This document shows positions 7,354-17,131 of a stretch of 64,000 nucleotides of DNA, piece by piece. The number at the start of each line of letters is the position of its first letter. Position 1 is the first letter of the stretch. Below the pieces are notes generated by a model, which did no database searches, had not been told where the DNA came from, and was given only the letters and a program-made list of their open reading frames with translations. The stretch covers positions 280,212-344,211 of the forward strand of contig JAEUUG010000013.1 in assembly GCA_016787565.1 (NCBI GenBank), in the 5' to 3' direction. Both the position numbers and the translations under genes were made by a program. The stretch is from Cyclobacteriaceae bacterium. Lineage in GTDB: Bacteria > Bacteroidota > Bacteroidia > Cytophagales > Cyclobacteriaceae.

Positions 7354-9975
7354 CTATGCGTTTATGCTGTTTTTTTCTTCATATTTTGGAATGTAAACCC
7401 GGAACGTAGTTCCGATAGTCAGTTCACTTTCTATTTCTACACGACCACCGAGTGATTCAGCATGAGTCTTTACTAAGTTGAGTCCAATCCCTTTTCCAGA
7501 AACGCTTCCAGTATGGAATCGTTTGTACAAGCCAAATAGCTTACTTCCGTTTTTAACGAGATCAATCCCCTCTCCATTATCTTTCACGGATAAGCAAATA
7601 AATTTTTCGTCCTGCATACTTTTAACTTCAATATACGGTGGCACGTCTGTCTTTCTGTACTTGATAGAATTTGAAATCAGGTTATACAAAATGCTGTAGA
7701 TATAGCTCTTGATGCTACAAAGTTCAGATACAGCTGAGAAATCCGTAACGATGGAAGCCCGGCTGTCGGCAATTTGATCCTCCAAAACTTGTTTTATGAG
7801 ATTGAGTGTTACCTCAAGCGAAACCGGCTCCATTTTTTCTTTTGCTGAATTGCGAGCCGAAACAATCGTATTAATATCTTTCACCACAACGTCCAACCGC
7901 GTTGCTTCTTCGGCAAGTTTTTCTAACAGGAACTTGCTTTCATCCGATTCGCTCTCCATTACACTTACCAGACCCATGATTTTTGCAAGGGGTGCACGAA
8001 GGTTATGGGATACGATATAGGAAAACTGTTGAAGTTCTTTGTTCCTATTTTGAAGGCTGTTAATCAGGGCCAGTCTTTCAAGCTCAACCGTTTTCTTCTC
8101 GGTAATGTCCTGTTCAATGGCCATGAAGCCCGTAAGCTTGTTCTGACTATTATGCAATGGTCTAACCTCAATATCCAACCAATATTCACGGCCAGACTTA
8201 CTATAATTTAATATTTCTACCCGGAAGCCCTGCCCACTTCTAATACACTCGCTCATGTATTTGCCTGTTGCGCTATCGGTTTTGGGGCCTTGTAATATAT
8301 GTCCTGGCTTGTTACCTATTACTTCAGCTAAGGTATATTCAGTAATTCGCTCAAAACCCCTATTCACCCACGTAATCCTGGCTTCCGGGTCTGTAACAAT
8401 TACCGCGTTTACTGTAAGACTGGCTACATCAGATAGCTTTTTATTTTCTTCTTCTATTTTTTTCTGTTCGGTGATATCTGTAATCATAGCAAGTGCACCT
8501 TCATAGGAACCATCATCCCCAAATAGGGGATTAGCAGAAATATTTGTCCAGATTTCTCTACTTGTTTTAGATATATATTTAAAGTGACCACGCCCTGACC
8601 TTCCGGCTCTTATTTCTTGCATTAGGTTAACAGCAATTTCTTTGCCTTCCGCATCCATAAAGGCATAAATATCTTTCCCCATCATTTCCCCGTACGTGTA
8701 TTCAAAAAGCTCGCACATCTTGCTATTTACAAAAGTGGTTTTGTCGTGTTCATCAACCACCCAGATACCCTCTTGTGCTGTCTCTACAATCTGGCGGTAA
8801 CGTTTTTCGGCTTCCTCAATCTTCTTCCGTGTCAATACTTGTTCCGTCACATCCACAGAGAAAAAGAACACTCCTTCCACTTCACCTTGTTCATTGCGAT
8901 ATGGCTGCACCACATAGTTGCAGTACACATCGGAGAACTTGCCGGAATTATCTAAGTGTATTTTTAAGAGTACTTCTTTTCTGTTGATTGTTTTTCCTGT
9001 TTGGTAAACCTTATCAAGTAGCTTGATGAGTCCCTGCGATTCTAATTCAGGAAAAACCTCTGCCACGGTTTTGCCAATAATATCTTTTCTGCCGGTAAAC
9101 CGCTGATATAAAGGATTAAATAATTGATACACGTGCGTAGGCCCTTTCAAAATACCAATGGCCGCAGGTGCTTCCAGAAACAAATCGATAAACCGCTGCT
9201 GCTCACTTCGATGCGCATATTCTAATTTCCTAATTTCAGTCACATCCCTTGCCACTCCATAACGAACGCGATCCTGTTCATCCCAGCGGGCAGACCAGGA
9301 GAGTGTGACCAACGAACTATCTTTTCGTACGTAACGATTTTGAAAGTTAGTCAGCACATTGCCAGACATAACATATTCAGCTGCCTCAATTGTTTTTTGT
9401 ACGTCTTCTGGGTACAGCAAATCATAGGGTCTTTTCCCAATAAGTTCTGCGGGCGTATAACCTAAAATAGCTTCGCTGGCTGCGCTCACGTGAAGGAAGT
9501 AGCCTGCCTCGCTCACGCTGCAAATCATATCCAATGAGTTAGCGTCAATATTTCTTAGTAGGGTGTCTGACTTTATTTTTTCTTGTGCCAATCTGTATTT
9601 TTCCAGCACACGTTGTATGGCCACGGGCAATCGTTGCAGGCGATCTTTTAAAATGTAATCGTCCGCCCCGGCCAGCATAGCCTCTACTGCAAACTCTTCC
9701 GAGACTGTGCCCGTAACCAAAATAAATGGGATTTTTAGATTTGACTTTCGCAAGATCTTTAAGGCCTCTATGGAATCAAAAGCAGGCAGGTTATGATCAC
9801 TAAGGATTAGTTCAGGAACAAATTCTTCCAACGCCAGGATGTAGTCCTCACGGCTAGAAACTAGCTTTAGCTCTGACTCAATGTTTGCTCTGTTTAATAT
9901 GCGCTCAACTAGAAATGCATCGGAAGACTGATCTTCCAGGTGGAGTATTTTTGTTTTAGTGCTTGCTGCTATCAT
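7354..9975 (-). CDS. Hybrid REC-PAS-histidine kinase
   Basis: The 873-residue cytoplasmic protein begins with a receiver domain (1-120, acceptor Asp60 in LILSDHNLP). It continues with four PAS domains (about 135-250, 260-385, 390-505 and 512-630) and ends in a HisKA domain with His657 (SYIVSHNLRAPL) and a HATPase_c domain (NLISNSIKY, DNGEGID, GKGIGLNLVK). The N-terminal receiver makes it a candidate phosphorelay node: phosphate on Asp60 could control kinase output. The last PAS has a LOV-like GNKPGHILQGPKTD segment with proline at the cysteine position. Its ATG overlaps the stop of the upstream receiver in ATGA, so the two are probably translated in tandem. Confidence 0.93.
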   Translation of the reverse strand: MIAASTKTKILHLEDQSSDAFLVERILNRANIESELKLVSSREDYILALEEFVPELILSDHNLPAFDSIEALKILRKSNLKIPFILVTGTVSEEFAVEAMLAGADDYILKDRLQRLPVAIQRVLEKYRLAQEKIKSDTLLRNIDANSLDMICSVSEAGYFLHVSAASEAILGYTPAELIGKRPYDLLYPEDVQKTIEAAEYVMSGNVLTNFQNRYVRKDSSLVTLSWSARWDEQDRVRYGVARDVTEIRKLEYAHRSEQQRFIDLFLEAPAAIGILKGPTHVYQLFNPLYQRFTGRKDIIGKTVAEVFPELESQGLIKLLDKVYQTGKTINRKEVLLKIHLDNSGKFSDVYCNYVVQPYRNEQGEVEGVFFFSVDVTEQVLTRKKIEEAEKRYRQIVETAQEGIWVVDEHDKTTFVNSKMCELFEYTYGEMMGKDIYAFMDAEGKEIAVNLMQEIRAGRSGRGHFKYISKTSREIWTNISANPLFGDDGSYEGALAMITDITEQKKIEEENKKLSDVASLTVNAVIVTDPEARITWVNRGFERITEYTLAEVIGNKPGHILQGPKTDSATGKYMSECIRSGQGFRVEILNYSKSGREYWLDIEVRPLHNSQNKLTGFMAIEQDITEKKTVELERLALINSLQNRNKELQQFSYIVSHNLRAPLAKIMGLVSVMESESDESKFLLEKLAEEATRLDVVVKDINTIVSARNSAKEKMEPVSLEVTLNLIKQVLEDQIADSRASIVTDFSAVSELCSIKSYIYSILYNLISNSIKYRKTDVPPYIEVKSMQDEKFICLSVKDNGEGIDLVKNGSKLFGLYKRFHTGSVSGKGIGLNLVKTHAESLGGRVEIESELTIGTTFRVYIPKYEEKNSINA

Positions 9976-10427
9976 GATACCTTACTTTGTTGTGGAAATT
10001 GATTTAGCATAACCCAATACATACCGGAATGGGCGATTGCCTCCATGAATCCGGCAAAGTCAACAGGCTTAACGATGTAACTGTTCGCACCCAGCGCATA
10101 ACAGGTGTCGATATCCGGATTTTCCTTTGAAGAAGTAAGCACCACCACCGGTATTTTTTTTGTTAACTCATTGGATTTAATCTGCTGTAGAACTTCGATC
10201 CCATCAACTTTGGGCATCTTTAAGTCTAATAATATAACCTTGGGTTTCATGTTTACATTTCGGCCGGCAAACTCACCGGTACCGAATAGAAATTGTAAAG
10301 CCTGCGAGCCATCCTTTAGATGGACTACCCCATTGGTTATCCTGCTCTTCTGTAGAGCCCGGATTGTCATTTCCGCATCGTGCTCGTCATCTTCAATTAA
10401 TAAAATTTCAACAATGGAATTATTCAT
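9972..10427 (-). CDS. Single-domain receiver, Rcp1-like
   Basis: The product is 151 residues from the ATG chosen here; a GTG one codon upstream is possible. The acidic pair IEDDEHD and the acceptor Asp in VILLDLKMPKVDGIEVL (about residue 68) are present, as is Lys in YIVKPVDF. The pattern 'LLIEDDEHDAEMTIRAL...FLFGTGEF' is that of receivers that pair with phytochrome-like kinases. It sits 7-10 bp after a membrane PAS kinase and overlaps the next hybrid kinase by 4 bp, so it is a likely phosphate carrier between the two. Confidence 0.92.
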   Translation of the reverse strand: MNNSIVEILLIEDDEHDAEMTIRALQKSRITNGVVHLKDGSQALQFLFGTGEFAGRNVNMKPKVILLDLKMPKVDGIEVLQQIKSNELTKKIPVVVLTSSKENPDIDTCYALGANSYIVKPVDFAGFMEAIAHSGMYWVMLNQFPQQSKVS

Positions 10428-10437
10428 CACTTTTCAA

Positions 10438-11910
10438 TTATGCTACACCGAATTTTGCTTCACCGAGAAACCTTGTTCTTTCTACTATATACTCCTCTTT
10501 GCCATCTGTTTGCTTAGTATCTGCATTTTCCGTAACAATGGGTAAACTAAAATAAAATGCTGCACCTTCGCCTTCTTTCCCTTCCGCTCGCATCTTACCT
10601 CCATGTTTTTGAATGATTCGATGTGCAATGGCTAACCCAACACCTGTGCCTTCAAATTCGCTTGCAAGGTGCAGGCGCTGAAAGACACCAAACAGTTTAT
10701 TGACATACTTCATGTCGAAACCCACGCCATTATCGCGCACGCAAAAAATTATTTCATCTGGCTCTTCGACACAACTTATTTGAATCATTGGCTTTTCACG
10801 TTTGGATGAATACTTAATGGCATTGGACAATAAATTAGTCATCACATTACCCATCAGAGATTTATCTGCCATTACCGTGGGCAAGGGTTCGATACTGACG
10901 TGTGCGTCATTTATCGACCCGGATAATTCTGACAGTGCTGCTCCAGCTACCTCGTACATATTGATCATACTCTTGTGAACTTCTTTTCTACCAAGACGGG
11001 AGAATGTAAGTAAATCATCAATTAATGAACCCATACGCCTTGCGTTACTTTGAATATTATGAAGCAACCGATTTGCTTCTTCATCGAGGCGTCCCGTATA
11101 ATCTTCCGCCAACATTTGAGCATATCCACCCACTGCGCGCAACGGTGAGCGTAAATCGTGCGAAACTGAATAGGAAAAGGACTCCAACTGCTGATTCACA
11201 ATTTCCAATTCGCGCTTTTGCATCAACAGTTTTTCCTCATCAGCATTTCGCTGGGTAATGTCTGTTATGAAGTGTACTATGTACAACTCATTACCAGATT
11301 GATATTGATTATCACTTACCTCGATGGGGAATTCACTACCATCCTTTCGGAATGCACGTAGCTTTTTTGGAAGACCTTCACAGTAACCGGATAGTCCGAT
11401 GTTCGCACTCTGTCGAAATAATTTGGTGCTGTCATACCCAATTAATGTATGGGGCTTAAAGCCAAAAAGTCGTTCAGCAAATGGGTTGACCATTACAATC
11501 TGTCCGGTTTGCCTGGTTAGGATTATTCCTTGTGTGCCATGCGAAAAAATACCGGACATCAGTGTTTTTTCGTTTACCGTTTTCATCTCTCGTTTTATGT
11601 AGCGTACCACAAAATAACCCATGAAGCCAAGGCCTAATAGTGCATAGGCTCTGGTTATCAAAATTGTGCGGAGAGCTGCCGCATCCTCAATCCGAAAGAA
11701 TGAAATACTGACAAAGACTAGGGACAGCATTACGGAGAGGATAATGTCGCCCTTATTTTCGGATATCAGTGCCACTAAAACTCCTACAATGTATCCCCAT
11801 GAAAGAAATACACCCTCCGGACTAACCAGCTCAAGGAAGCCTGTGCTCAGTATAATTGTCAGGCTTAACCACCTTAATATTCCGCCTGATAAGGTTTTTA
11901 TATTACCCAT
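10438..11910 (-). CDS. Membrane-anchored PAS sensor histidine kinase
   Basis: The 490-residue protein starts with four hydrophobic segments (about 10-27, 36-50, 55-73 and 84-104) and then has one PAS domain (about 115-225). A HisKA domain with His251 (YSVSHDLRSPLRAVGG) and a HATPase_c domain follow (NLLSNAIKYSS, DNGVGFD, GTGVGLAIAHRI). The HisKA is the type found in Cph1-like kinases that act on stand-alone receivers. It overlaps the preceding receiver gene by 8 bp and is followed within 10 bp by an Rcp1-like receiver. About 30 residues follow the ATPase domain with no recognisable function. Confidence 0.92.
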   Translation of the reverse strand: MGNIKTLSGGILRWLSLTIILSTGFLELVSPEGVFLSWGYIVGVLVALISENKGDIILSVMLSLVFVSISFFRIEDAAALRTILITRAYALLGLGFMGYFVVRYIKREMKTVNEKTLMSGIFSHGTQGIILTRQTGQIVMVNPFAERLFGFKPHTLIGYDSTKLFRQSANIGLSGYCEGLPKKLRAFRKDGSEFPIEVSDNQYQSGNELYIVHFITDITQRNADEEKLLMQKRELEIVNQQLESFSYSVSHDLRSPLRAVGGYAQMLAEDYTGRLDEEANRLLHNIQSNARRMGSLIDDLLTFSRLGRKEVHKSMINMYEVAGAALSELSGSINDAHVSIEPLPTVMADKSLMGNVMTNLLSNAIKYSSKREKPMIQISCVEEPDEIIFCVRDNGVGFDMKYVNKLFGVFQRLHLASEFEGTGVGLAIAHRIIQKHGGKMRAEGKEGEGAAFYFSLPIVTENADTKQTDGKEEYIVERTRFLGEAKFGVA

Positions 11911-12331
11911 GGCTAAGGATATTTAGTCCAGCTAATGGTGTGAACCCACCTACGATCTCCGCTATTTTGTCAAACTCATTTGATTTGTCTAAAAAGTAAT
12001 CTGCTCCATGAACGAGGCATGTATTGCGATACTGTTCGTGGGTAAGGTTGGTGAGCATAATGATTTTGATGCCGATATATTTTTTTCGCAGCATAATTAA
12101 TAAGTTAATGCCGTTGAGCATGGGCAAGTCAGCTCTCAGGTTGATATCCAGAACCACTACCTGGGGCTGTTCACGTTCGATCAACGCAAGCGCGGTAGCA
12201 ATGTTGGTCGCGTTACCTGCAAACACTACTTGTTCAATTTGATCAAGTATGGTTTGCAATCGCTCTGCAATTATGGGTGAATCGTCTACAGTAACTACTT
12301 TAAGACTAAATTGTGCCTGCTGTTTTGTCAT
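11903..12331 (-). CDS. Single-domain receiver, first gene of the signalling operon
   Basis: The ATG at the 5' end gives 142 residues; a TTG seven codons upstream is the alternative. The receiver has an acidic pair (VTVDDSP), an acceptor Asp in VVVLDINL (about residue 62) and Lys in FLDKSNEF. The strand after the acceptor has a short insertion (RADLPMLNG). There is no output domain. It heads a run of eight closely packed signalling genes. An inverted repeat lies about 80-110 bp upstream and may be the operator of the operon. Confidence 0.9.
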   Translation of the reverse strand: MTKQQAQFSLKVVTVDDSPIIAERLQTILDQIEQVVFAGNATNIATALALIEREQPQVVVLDINLRADLPMLNGINLLIMLRKKYIGIKIIMLTNLTHEQYRNTCLVHGADYFLDKSNEFDKIAEIVGGFTPLAGLNILSHG

Positions 12332-12352
12332 AGTTGATTTATCATGGTGCAA

Positions 12353-12531
12353 AGAACAACTGAACGAGGCTTACTTACTATAGAACAAATTATGAAAGCA
12401 GTGTCGATGTTTGTACTACACGTAAGGGTTGCAGTACAAGGCAAGTTTCAGACTACAATTTAGCATTCGTGCTTTCCAGGATTCTTAAGGTAAGATGGGG
12501 AGCAGATAAGGATTGCGTTAGGGAAACCATC
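12353..12531. other. Intergenic region upstream of the signalling operon
   Basis: This 179-bp region separates the T9SS protein stop from the receiver gene. It holds the inverted repeat described separately. A weak minus-strand TAATTTG element lies near 12384-12390, about 55 bp from the receiver ATG, and could be part of a -7 box. No TTG at the usual -33 distance was found, so the promoter assignment is tentative. Confidence 0.3.
12411..12439. promoter_or_regulatory. Inverted repeat, candidate operator of the signalling operon
   Basis: The arms TTGTACTACA and TGCAGTACAA are inverted with one mismatch around a 9-bp spacer. They lie about 80-110 bp upstream of the first receiver gene. The 13-mer TGTTTGTACTACA overlapping the left arm recurs exactly at 17138-17150. 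Two separate occurrences upstream of minus-strand operons suggest a binding site for a shared regulator. Which protein binds is unknown. Confidence 0.4.
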
Positions 12532-15489
12532 CTATTCTTTTACTATTTTCTTTACAAAGGTATTACCATCAGCCGTTATCGTAAGAAAATAGACACCCGC
12601 AACGATATTTTCCATATTGAGCCCTACTACCGAACTTCCAGCGGCCTGATCAAACCTAATTTGCCCTATACTATGTCCGAGGGAATTCAGCAAAATGATT
12701 GACTGGATTTGTGCTTTTTCAACGCGAACAAAAACAACATTTCCTACCGGATTGGGATAGATGGTTAAACCCCCCACCATGCTTTCTTCAATCGCTGTTA
12801 CTAAGAATTCAATAGATCCTTTTACTTTACAGCCACCATCATATATAACAACGCTGTAAGTACCGGTTGATTCAGGTTTAATACTCGATTGGGTAGCACC
12901 CAATATTGGCAGGTCATTAAAAAACCATTGAATTCCATCGGTATAAGGTACAGAAAGAGTATTACCTGTTATCTGAATAGTAATGGGTATGGGCGGCCCT
13001 GTTATGATTACCGCAAACCGGTCAGCCCCAAATGTAGCCGTATTGTCTGTTACGGTAAAGGCATAACTGCTCTCATTTTCAAGCAGGATTGTTTGATTGG
13101 TAAATTTATCTCGCAGCTGAACTATTGTTCCAGCTGTAAATGAACTTAATTCTGAGAATGTAAGGTGGTAAGACCCCGGTAACACATGCTCAACCACCAA
13201 CCTGATCTCCTCATGACAACCGAGGGAATTGAGAGAGTTAATTGCCAATTTCATTCCATCGGAAATCATGGATGAGAGATTGAAAGTTCCATTGGCAAAT
13301 TTGACCGCATCGGCATGTGAATCAAAAATTGATGTGGCATCGTCTCTAAAATGGATCACCGTTTCATCACGTACACTTCCCTGTGTCAGCGTAATGCGCA
13401 AGAGATTTTCAGGTGCACCTACACGGAAAAAAGTTGTCTGTGTTCCCGGTTTTTTCACATTCTCATCTGCTTGTAGTACCGGAGTGCCTGACCCATTGGC
13501 CTTCACCCAAAAGGCCTGGGCCGTAGCAATGTATTGTGTTCCTCCATTTGTTCCGGTCACACCGTTCCATGTAGCATATTGCAGGGCTGTAGAACTACCA
13601 TTATCTGTTATATAAATGGCGCCATCAACATTGCTCTTCGTCCAACCATTCGATGAATTCCAATCGATGGTAGAAGGAAATGGATTTCCTACCAGGTTCC
13701 AACCATCATCTACACTAGAACCTGATGAAGTATACGAAACGGGCAAGGTAACCGGGGCAATGTTGCCTGCATTGATGATCCCCCTCAAATCCCACAGTGT
13801 GGAGGTAAGTATGTCACCGCGTGTATACAGTGCATACCCCAAGCCTGGAACAAATGTTTCTATATTTTCCACATCGGGAAATGCGATGTATCCATCATTA
13901 AAATCAGCTGTACCACTTCCGTTGAGATCAGTAATTACTGTTTCCTCATAAAAGAATAGCGAAGGATTGGTGGAACATCCTGAACAATTACTGGAACCGG
14001 TGAATGATCCTGTTACCGGAATTTCATTTTGAATATCCGCTATGGTTCCTTGTTGCACCGGAGCAGATATGTAACGATAGATGCGTTGATTAGTCCCACC
14101 TTGCCGCGTCATAAATCGTTGTACGGTTACATTCCCCGTAACGTGGGCACCCGTTGGAAGTATGCCAATGGCAGCATCGTTAGTGGGTTCGTCATCACTT
14201 GAAAGCAAGGTGAACACTGCGTTGTTATTGCTTCCGTCTGCATCAAAAACCACATTATTGTTTAGAGAAAGCACACCCAACAGGTTTTGGCTGCTTTCAA
14301 TGCTTACGCCAGGGTTAGCTGTAGTATTTGTTACGAGAATGTGATTAAACGTATTCTCTACCAACCCGCTAATATGTTGCATAGCAGTGCCAGAAAAATT
14401 TACCGTTCCATTATTATGCGCAAAGCTGCCGCCATTCACTATTAAATTTTCCTTTAGTTCTAACGTAGCGGAGGTTGAGGTGAAGTGAGTTCCTGACAGG
14501 GTAAACTCTCCGTCTATAACAATGTCAGCCGTTCCACCTGAAAAAGTTCCGCCTGAAAAAGTAGCTGTATTGGTTAATGCGATTTTACTCCCACCTTGTG
14601 AAATATTACCGGTGTACCCAGCATCAATAACTAAGTTAGCAACTGTTAAATCCACATCAATTGTGCTGTTGGCGGTGCTGTTGCCATCAAAGATCAGCAC
14701 ATCTACTAAGCTTGGAATGCCTGCATTGCCTGAACCTCCAGAGTTTAGCGACCAGTTGGCTGAAAGGTTTGAGGTAGAATTAGAAGGCGCCACCCAATAA
14801 AGCCTTGTACCCAACATACCCACCACCCACCAGTCGTATAGGTTATCGATATCTACTGATGTAACCGTAACGGTATTACTAACTGTGTTAAGCGCGCTTT
14901 CCAGAATAACATCTGTCCAACTGGCAAGACTGGTATTAAAGCGGTTGGCTCTTAAACTATTTTCGTTGATAGTATTACCTGTAGCGGAGAGTTCAGCATC
15001 GATATACGTAAATTCAAGAGAAGAGAGCATTGGCTTGGTAGTGTAGTTCTGTGCTTTGATTTGCCAAAAGCGGTCCGCAGCAAAGACAGAATTATCCGTG
15101 CCGGATGCACCATTCATATTACTAACATCGGTGGGTAATTCCGCACTGTTCTGCCAGCCTGTATGATAGGTTGAGAAAAGAAAATCACCATTTCCACTAC
15201 CAGCTGTTTTGGTGAACGTGAGTGGAATATAAGCTGCCTCATAGCCCCAGGGAATTGTATAGGTACCGGTGCTCGTGCCGATATTCCATTTAACGAAGTT
15301 GTGTTCGCCCTCACTCACAAGGAAACCTGTGTTGCGGGTGATGGCATCTGTGGCAGGGTTGTCAACGACTAAGTACGCACCTTGCGCTATAACAACAGAA
15401 GCACCTTGGAGTATTAGCCTCGCCTGGCCGTAGCTATCGTTGCAATACCAACTTAATGCAAAGCAGAGGATAAAGATAAATTTTTTCAT
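12532..15489 (-). CDS. T9SS-sorted surface protein
   Basis: The 985-residue protein has a signal peptide (MKKFIFILCFALSWYC...YGQA). A long beta-rich region rich in N, T, G and S contains 'LTVANLVIDAGYTGNIS' and 'GTVNFSGTAMQHISG' type segments. Near residues 450-690 there is a block (VTGNVTVQRFM...GWNLVGNPFPSTIDW) that is common in Bacteroidota T9SS proteins. The C-terminal 80 residues (LTIYPNPVGNVVFVRVE...VAGVYFLTITADG...KKIVKE) form a type A sorting domain, so it should be exported by SecYEG and T9SS and attached to the surface. No enzyme motif is seen. It follows the 474-residue secreted protein by 5 bp and is probably co-transcribed with it. Confidence 0.9.
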   Translation of the reverse strand: MKKFIFILCFALSWYCNDSYGQARLILQGASVVIAQGAYLVVDNPATDAITRNTGFLVSEGEHNFVKWNIGTSTGTYTIPWGYEAAYIPLTFTKTAGSGNGDFLFSTYHTGWQNSAELPTDVSNMNGASGTDNSVFAADRFWQIKAQNYTTKPMLSSLEFTYIDAELSATGNTINENSLRANRFNTSLASWTDVILESALNTVSNTVTVTSVDIDNLYDWWVVGMLGTRLYWVAPSNSTSNLSANWSLNSGGSGNAGIPSLVDVLIFDGNSTANSTIDVDLTVANLVIDAGYTGNISQGGSKIALTNTATFSGGTFSGGTADIVIDGEFTLSGTHFTSTSATLELKENLIVNGGSFAHNNGTVNFSGTAMQHISGLVENTFNHILVTNTTANPGVSIESSQNLLGVLSLNNNVVFDADGSNNNAVFTLLSSDDEPTNDAAIGILPTGAHVTGNVTVQRFMTRQGGTNQRIYRYISAPVQQGTIADIQNEIPVTGSFTGSSNCSGCSTNPSLFFYEETVITDLNGSGTADFNDGYIAFPDVENIETFVPGLGYALYTRGDILTSTLWDLRGIINAGNIAPVTLPVSYTSSGSSVDDGWNLVGNPFPSTIDWNSSNGWTKSNVDGAIYITDNGSSTALQYATWNGVTGTNGGTQYIATAQAFWVKANGSGTPVLQADENVKKPGTQTTFFRVGAPENLLRITLTQGSVRDETVIHFRDDATSIFDSHADAVKFANGTFNLSSMISDGMKLAINSLNSLGCHEEIRLVVEHVLPGSYHLTFSELSSFTAGTIVQLRDKFTNQTILLENESSYAFTVTDNTATFGADRFAVIITGPPIPITIQITGNTLSVPYTDGIQWFFNDLPILGATQSSIKPESTGTYSVVIYDGGCKVKGSIEFLVTAIEESMVGGLTIYPNPVGNVVFVRVEKAQIQSIILLNSLGHSIGQIRFDQAAGSSVVGLNMENIVAGVYFLTITADGNTFVKKIVKE

Positions 15490-15494
15490 AGCGA

Positions 15495-16919
15495 TCAGTC
15501 GGTAACCCGAAATTGTAATTCCTCCACCGTGAGACTAGATGTATTGTTATTATTTCTTCTTATGAAGACCTCGATATAATCGTTTGTCATCAAGTCCACT
15601 TCCGTCTCGAGTGTAATTTGGAAGCTTTGATTACTGTTGGTGGCAGCCATAGATCCATTGGGGATGGATATGACTGTACCGTTCTTAGCAATAGCAATTG
15701 AGAAATCCGAATTGTTGCTGGGTGCTTTTGCGCCAATGACCACCAATATTTTGGCCGTGATCATATCTTTGCCGGTATAGGTAAACCTGTTATTGGTTGC
15801 CGTAAAACGCTTTTGATTGATTGAGGTAGTTGCCCCTGCTATCTTATAAAATGTACTGAGTGTGGGGATTGAAGTAGAGGCTGAATTGTTGTTCACATAC
15901 AATGAGCCGATTGCTCCGGAATTTGGAACATTTGTATTTTGTCGCATTTCCCATTCCGGAGTGTAGGAGTCAAAACCTGTTATATATGTTGTAACTCCGC
16001 GGAACATATTGGTAGTCATCCGTCCACGATCAATCGTTGCCCCAGTATTTACTTTTACGCCTGTTTGGCCTGTGTAAACAAAATAATTATTGGAAAGATC
16101 GATATCGTCAACGGTGAGTCCTGAAAGAAACTCAATACCTGCGCCACCATTGGTGATACCTGTAATGAAATTATACGCTGAAGCAAATTTACCCATTGTA
16201 CCCGTTACCTTTATTCCATCGGTACAGCTCCAATAATTTTTTACCATGGTGATGGCCTTAAAACCACTGACTTGCCCTACGCCTAAACTGGGTACACCAA
16301 TCTCTACCACTGAGCAGCCGGAAAATATATTACAAAACTTTGTGCCTGAGGCATCGGCTAAATCATACGCTTTTGTGCTCCCACTAAACGGAATCACTGC
16401 TAAATTTTCAATAAATACAGAAACACCGGTGCTTCTCAACACGCCTCCACTTACGGATGACATAACCCCGTCTTTACCAGGATCTGTACCTCTAAGACCC
16501 GCACCATTCAGATTAAGGTAGTTGGGTGAAATGTTTACAATGCCTGAAAAAATGTACATTTTGTTTGCATCCAGCGTGATCGCACCACTAGCAGGAGAAG
16601 GGAGATCAGTAAGGGAATACACGTAGACCAGGTTTGAACCCGAATTAATTGAAGCCATGGATTCCCATTGCGTACTTCGGTAAATTTCCAGTCTGTTCGT
16701 GGTAATGTTATAAATCTGCAACCCATTGGGAGGCGAGGTGATGGCATTACGCTGCGAAGTAGTCATACGCGGAATAAGTAAGCCACTGGTCGTGGAAGCA
16801 ATGTCAAGCATAGCCCTAGTGTCAGGCAATGCACCGGTAGCGTTTATTCCAATATTTTGACCAACGGATAAAAGGCTCACACAACAGGTGAGTAACATGA
16901 CCAGGATTTTTTTTATCAT
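15495..16919 (-). CDS. Secreted protein with Bacteroidota 'LD-STT-G-LIPRMTTSQR' N-terminal motif
   Basis: The 474-residue protein has a signal peptide (MIKKILVMLLTCCVSLLSVGQ). Then comes the stretch NIGINATGALPDTRAMLDI and STTSGLLIPRMTTSQRNAI, a motif frequent in Bacteroidota secreted and tail-fibre-like proteins. The middle has a glycine- and asparagine-rich beta-helix character. The last 130 residues look like a beta-sandwich (FTATNNRFTYTGKDMITAKILVVIGA...). No sorting domain is visible, so how it is retained is unclear. It may partner the T9SS protein encoded 5 bp downstream. Function is unknown. Confidence 0.85.
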   Translation of the reverse strand: MIKKILVMLLTCCVSLLSVGQNIGINATGALPDTRAMLDIASTTSGLLIPRMTTSQRNAITSPPNGLQIYNITTNRLEIYRSTQWESMASINSGSNLVYVYSLTDLPSPASGAITLDANKMYIFSGIVNISPNYLNLNGAGLRGTDPGKDGVMSSVSGGVLRSTGVSVFIENLAVIPFSGSTKAYDLADASGTKFCNIFSGCSVVEIGVPSLGVGQVSGFKAITMVKNYWSCTDGIKVTGTMGKFASAYNFITGITNGGAGIEFLSGLTVDDIDLSNNYFVYTGQTGVKVNTGATIDRGRMTTNMFRGVTTYITGFDSYTPEWEMRQNTNVPNSGAIGSLYVNNNSASTSIPTLSTFYKIAGATTSINQKRFTATNNRFTYTGKDMITAKILVVIGAKAPSNNSDFSIAIAKNGTVISIPNGSMAATNSNQSFQITLETEVDLMTNDYIEVFIRRNNNNTSSLTVEELQFRVTD

Positions 16920-17131
16920 AACGTTCTTAAAAAAAAATTGAATACAAAATTTCCATTATAGGTTTATTAAATTCAGTAGCGTGCCTAGCCCTTACTAAAA
17001 GGGTAATCTTAAAGCCGAAAGAACTTTGTAGCCAGTTACAAAGCTTTTAGATGCTGTTTAAGCAGGTTTAATTGAAATACAAAAATGGTGGGTTATGAAG
17101 CAGTATCCTTTAGGATGAAGTGTGAACGTGC

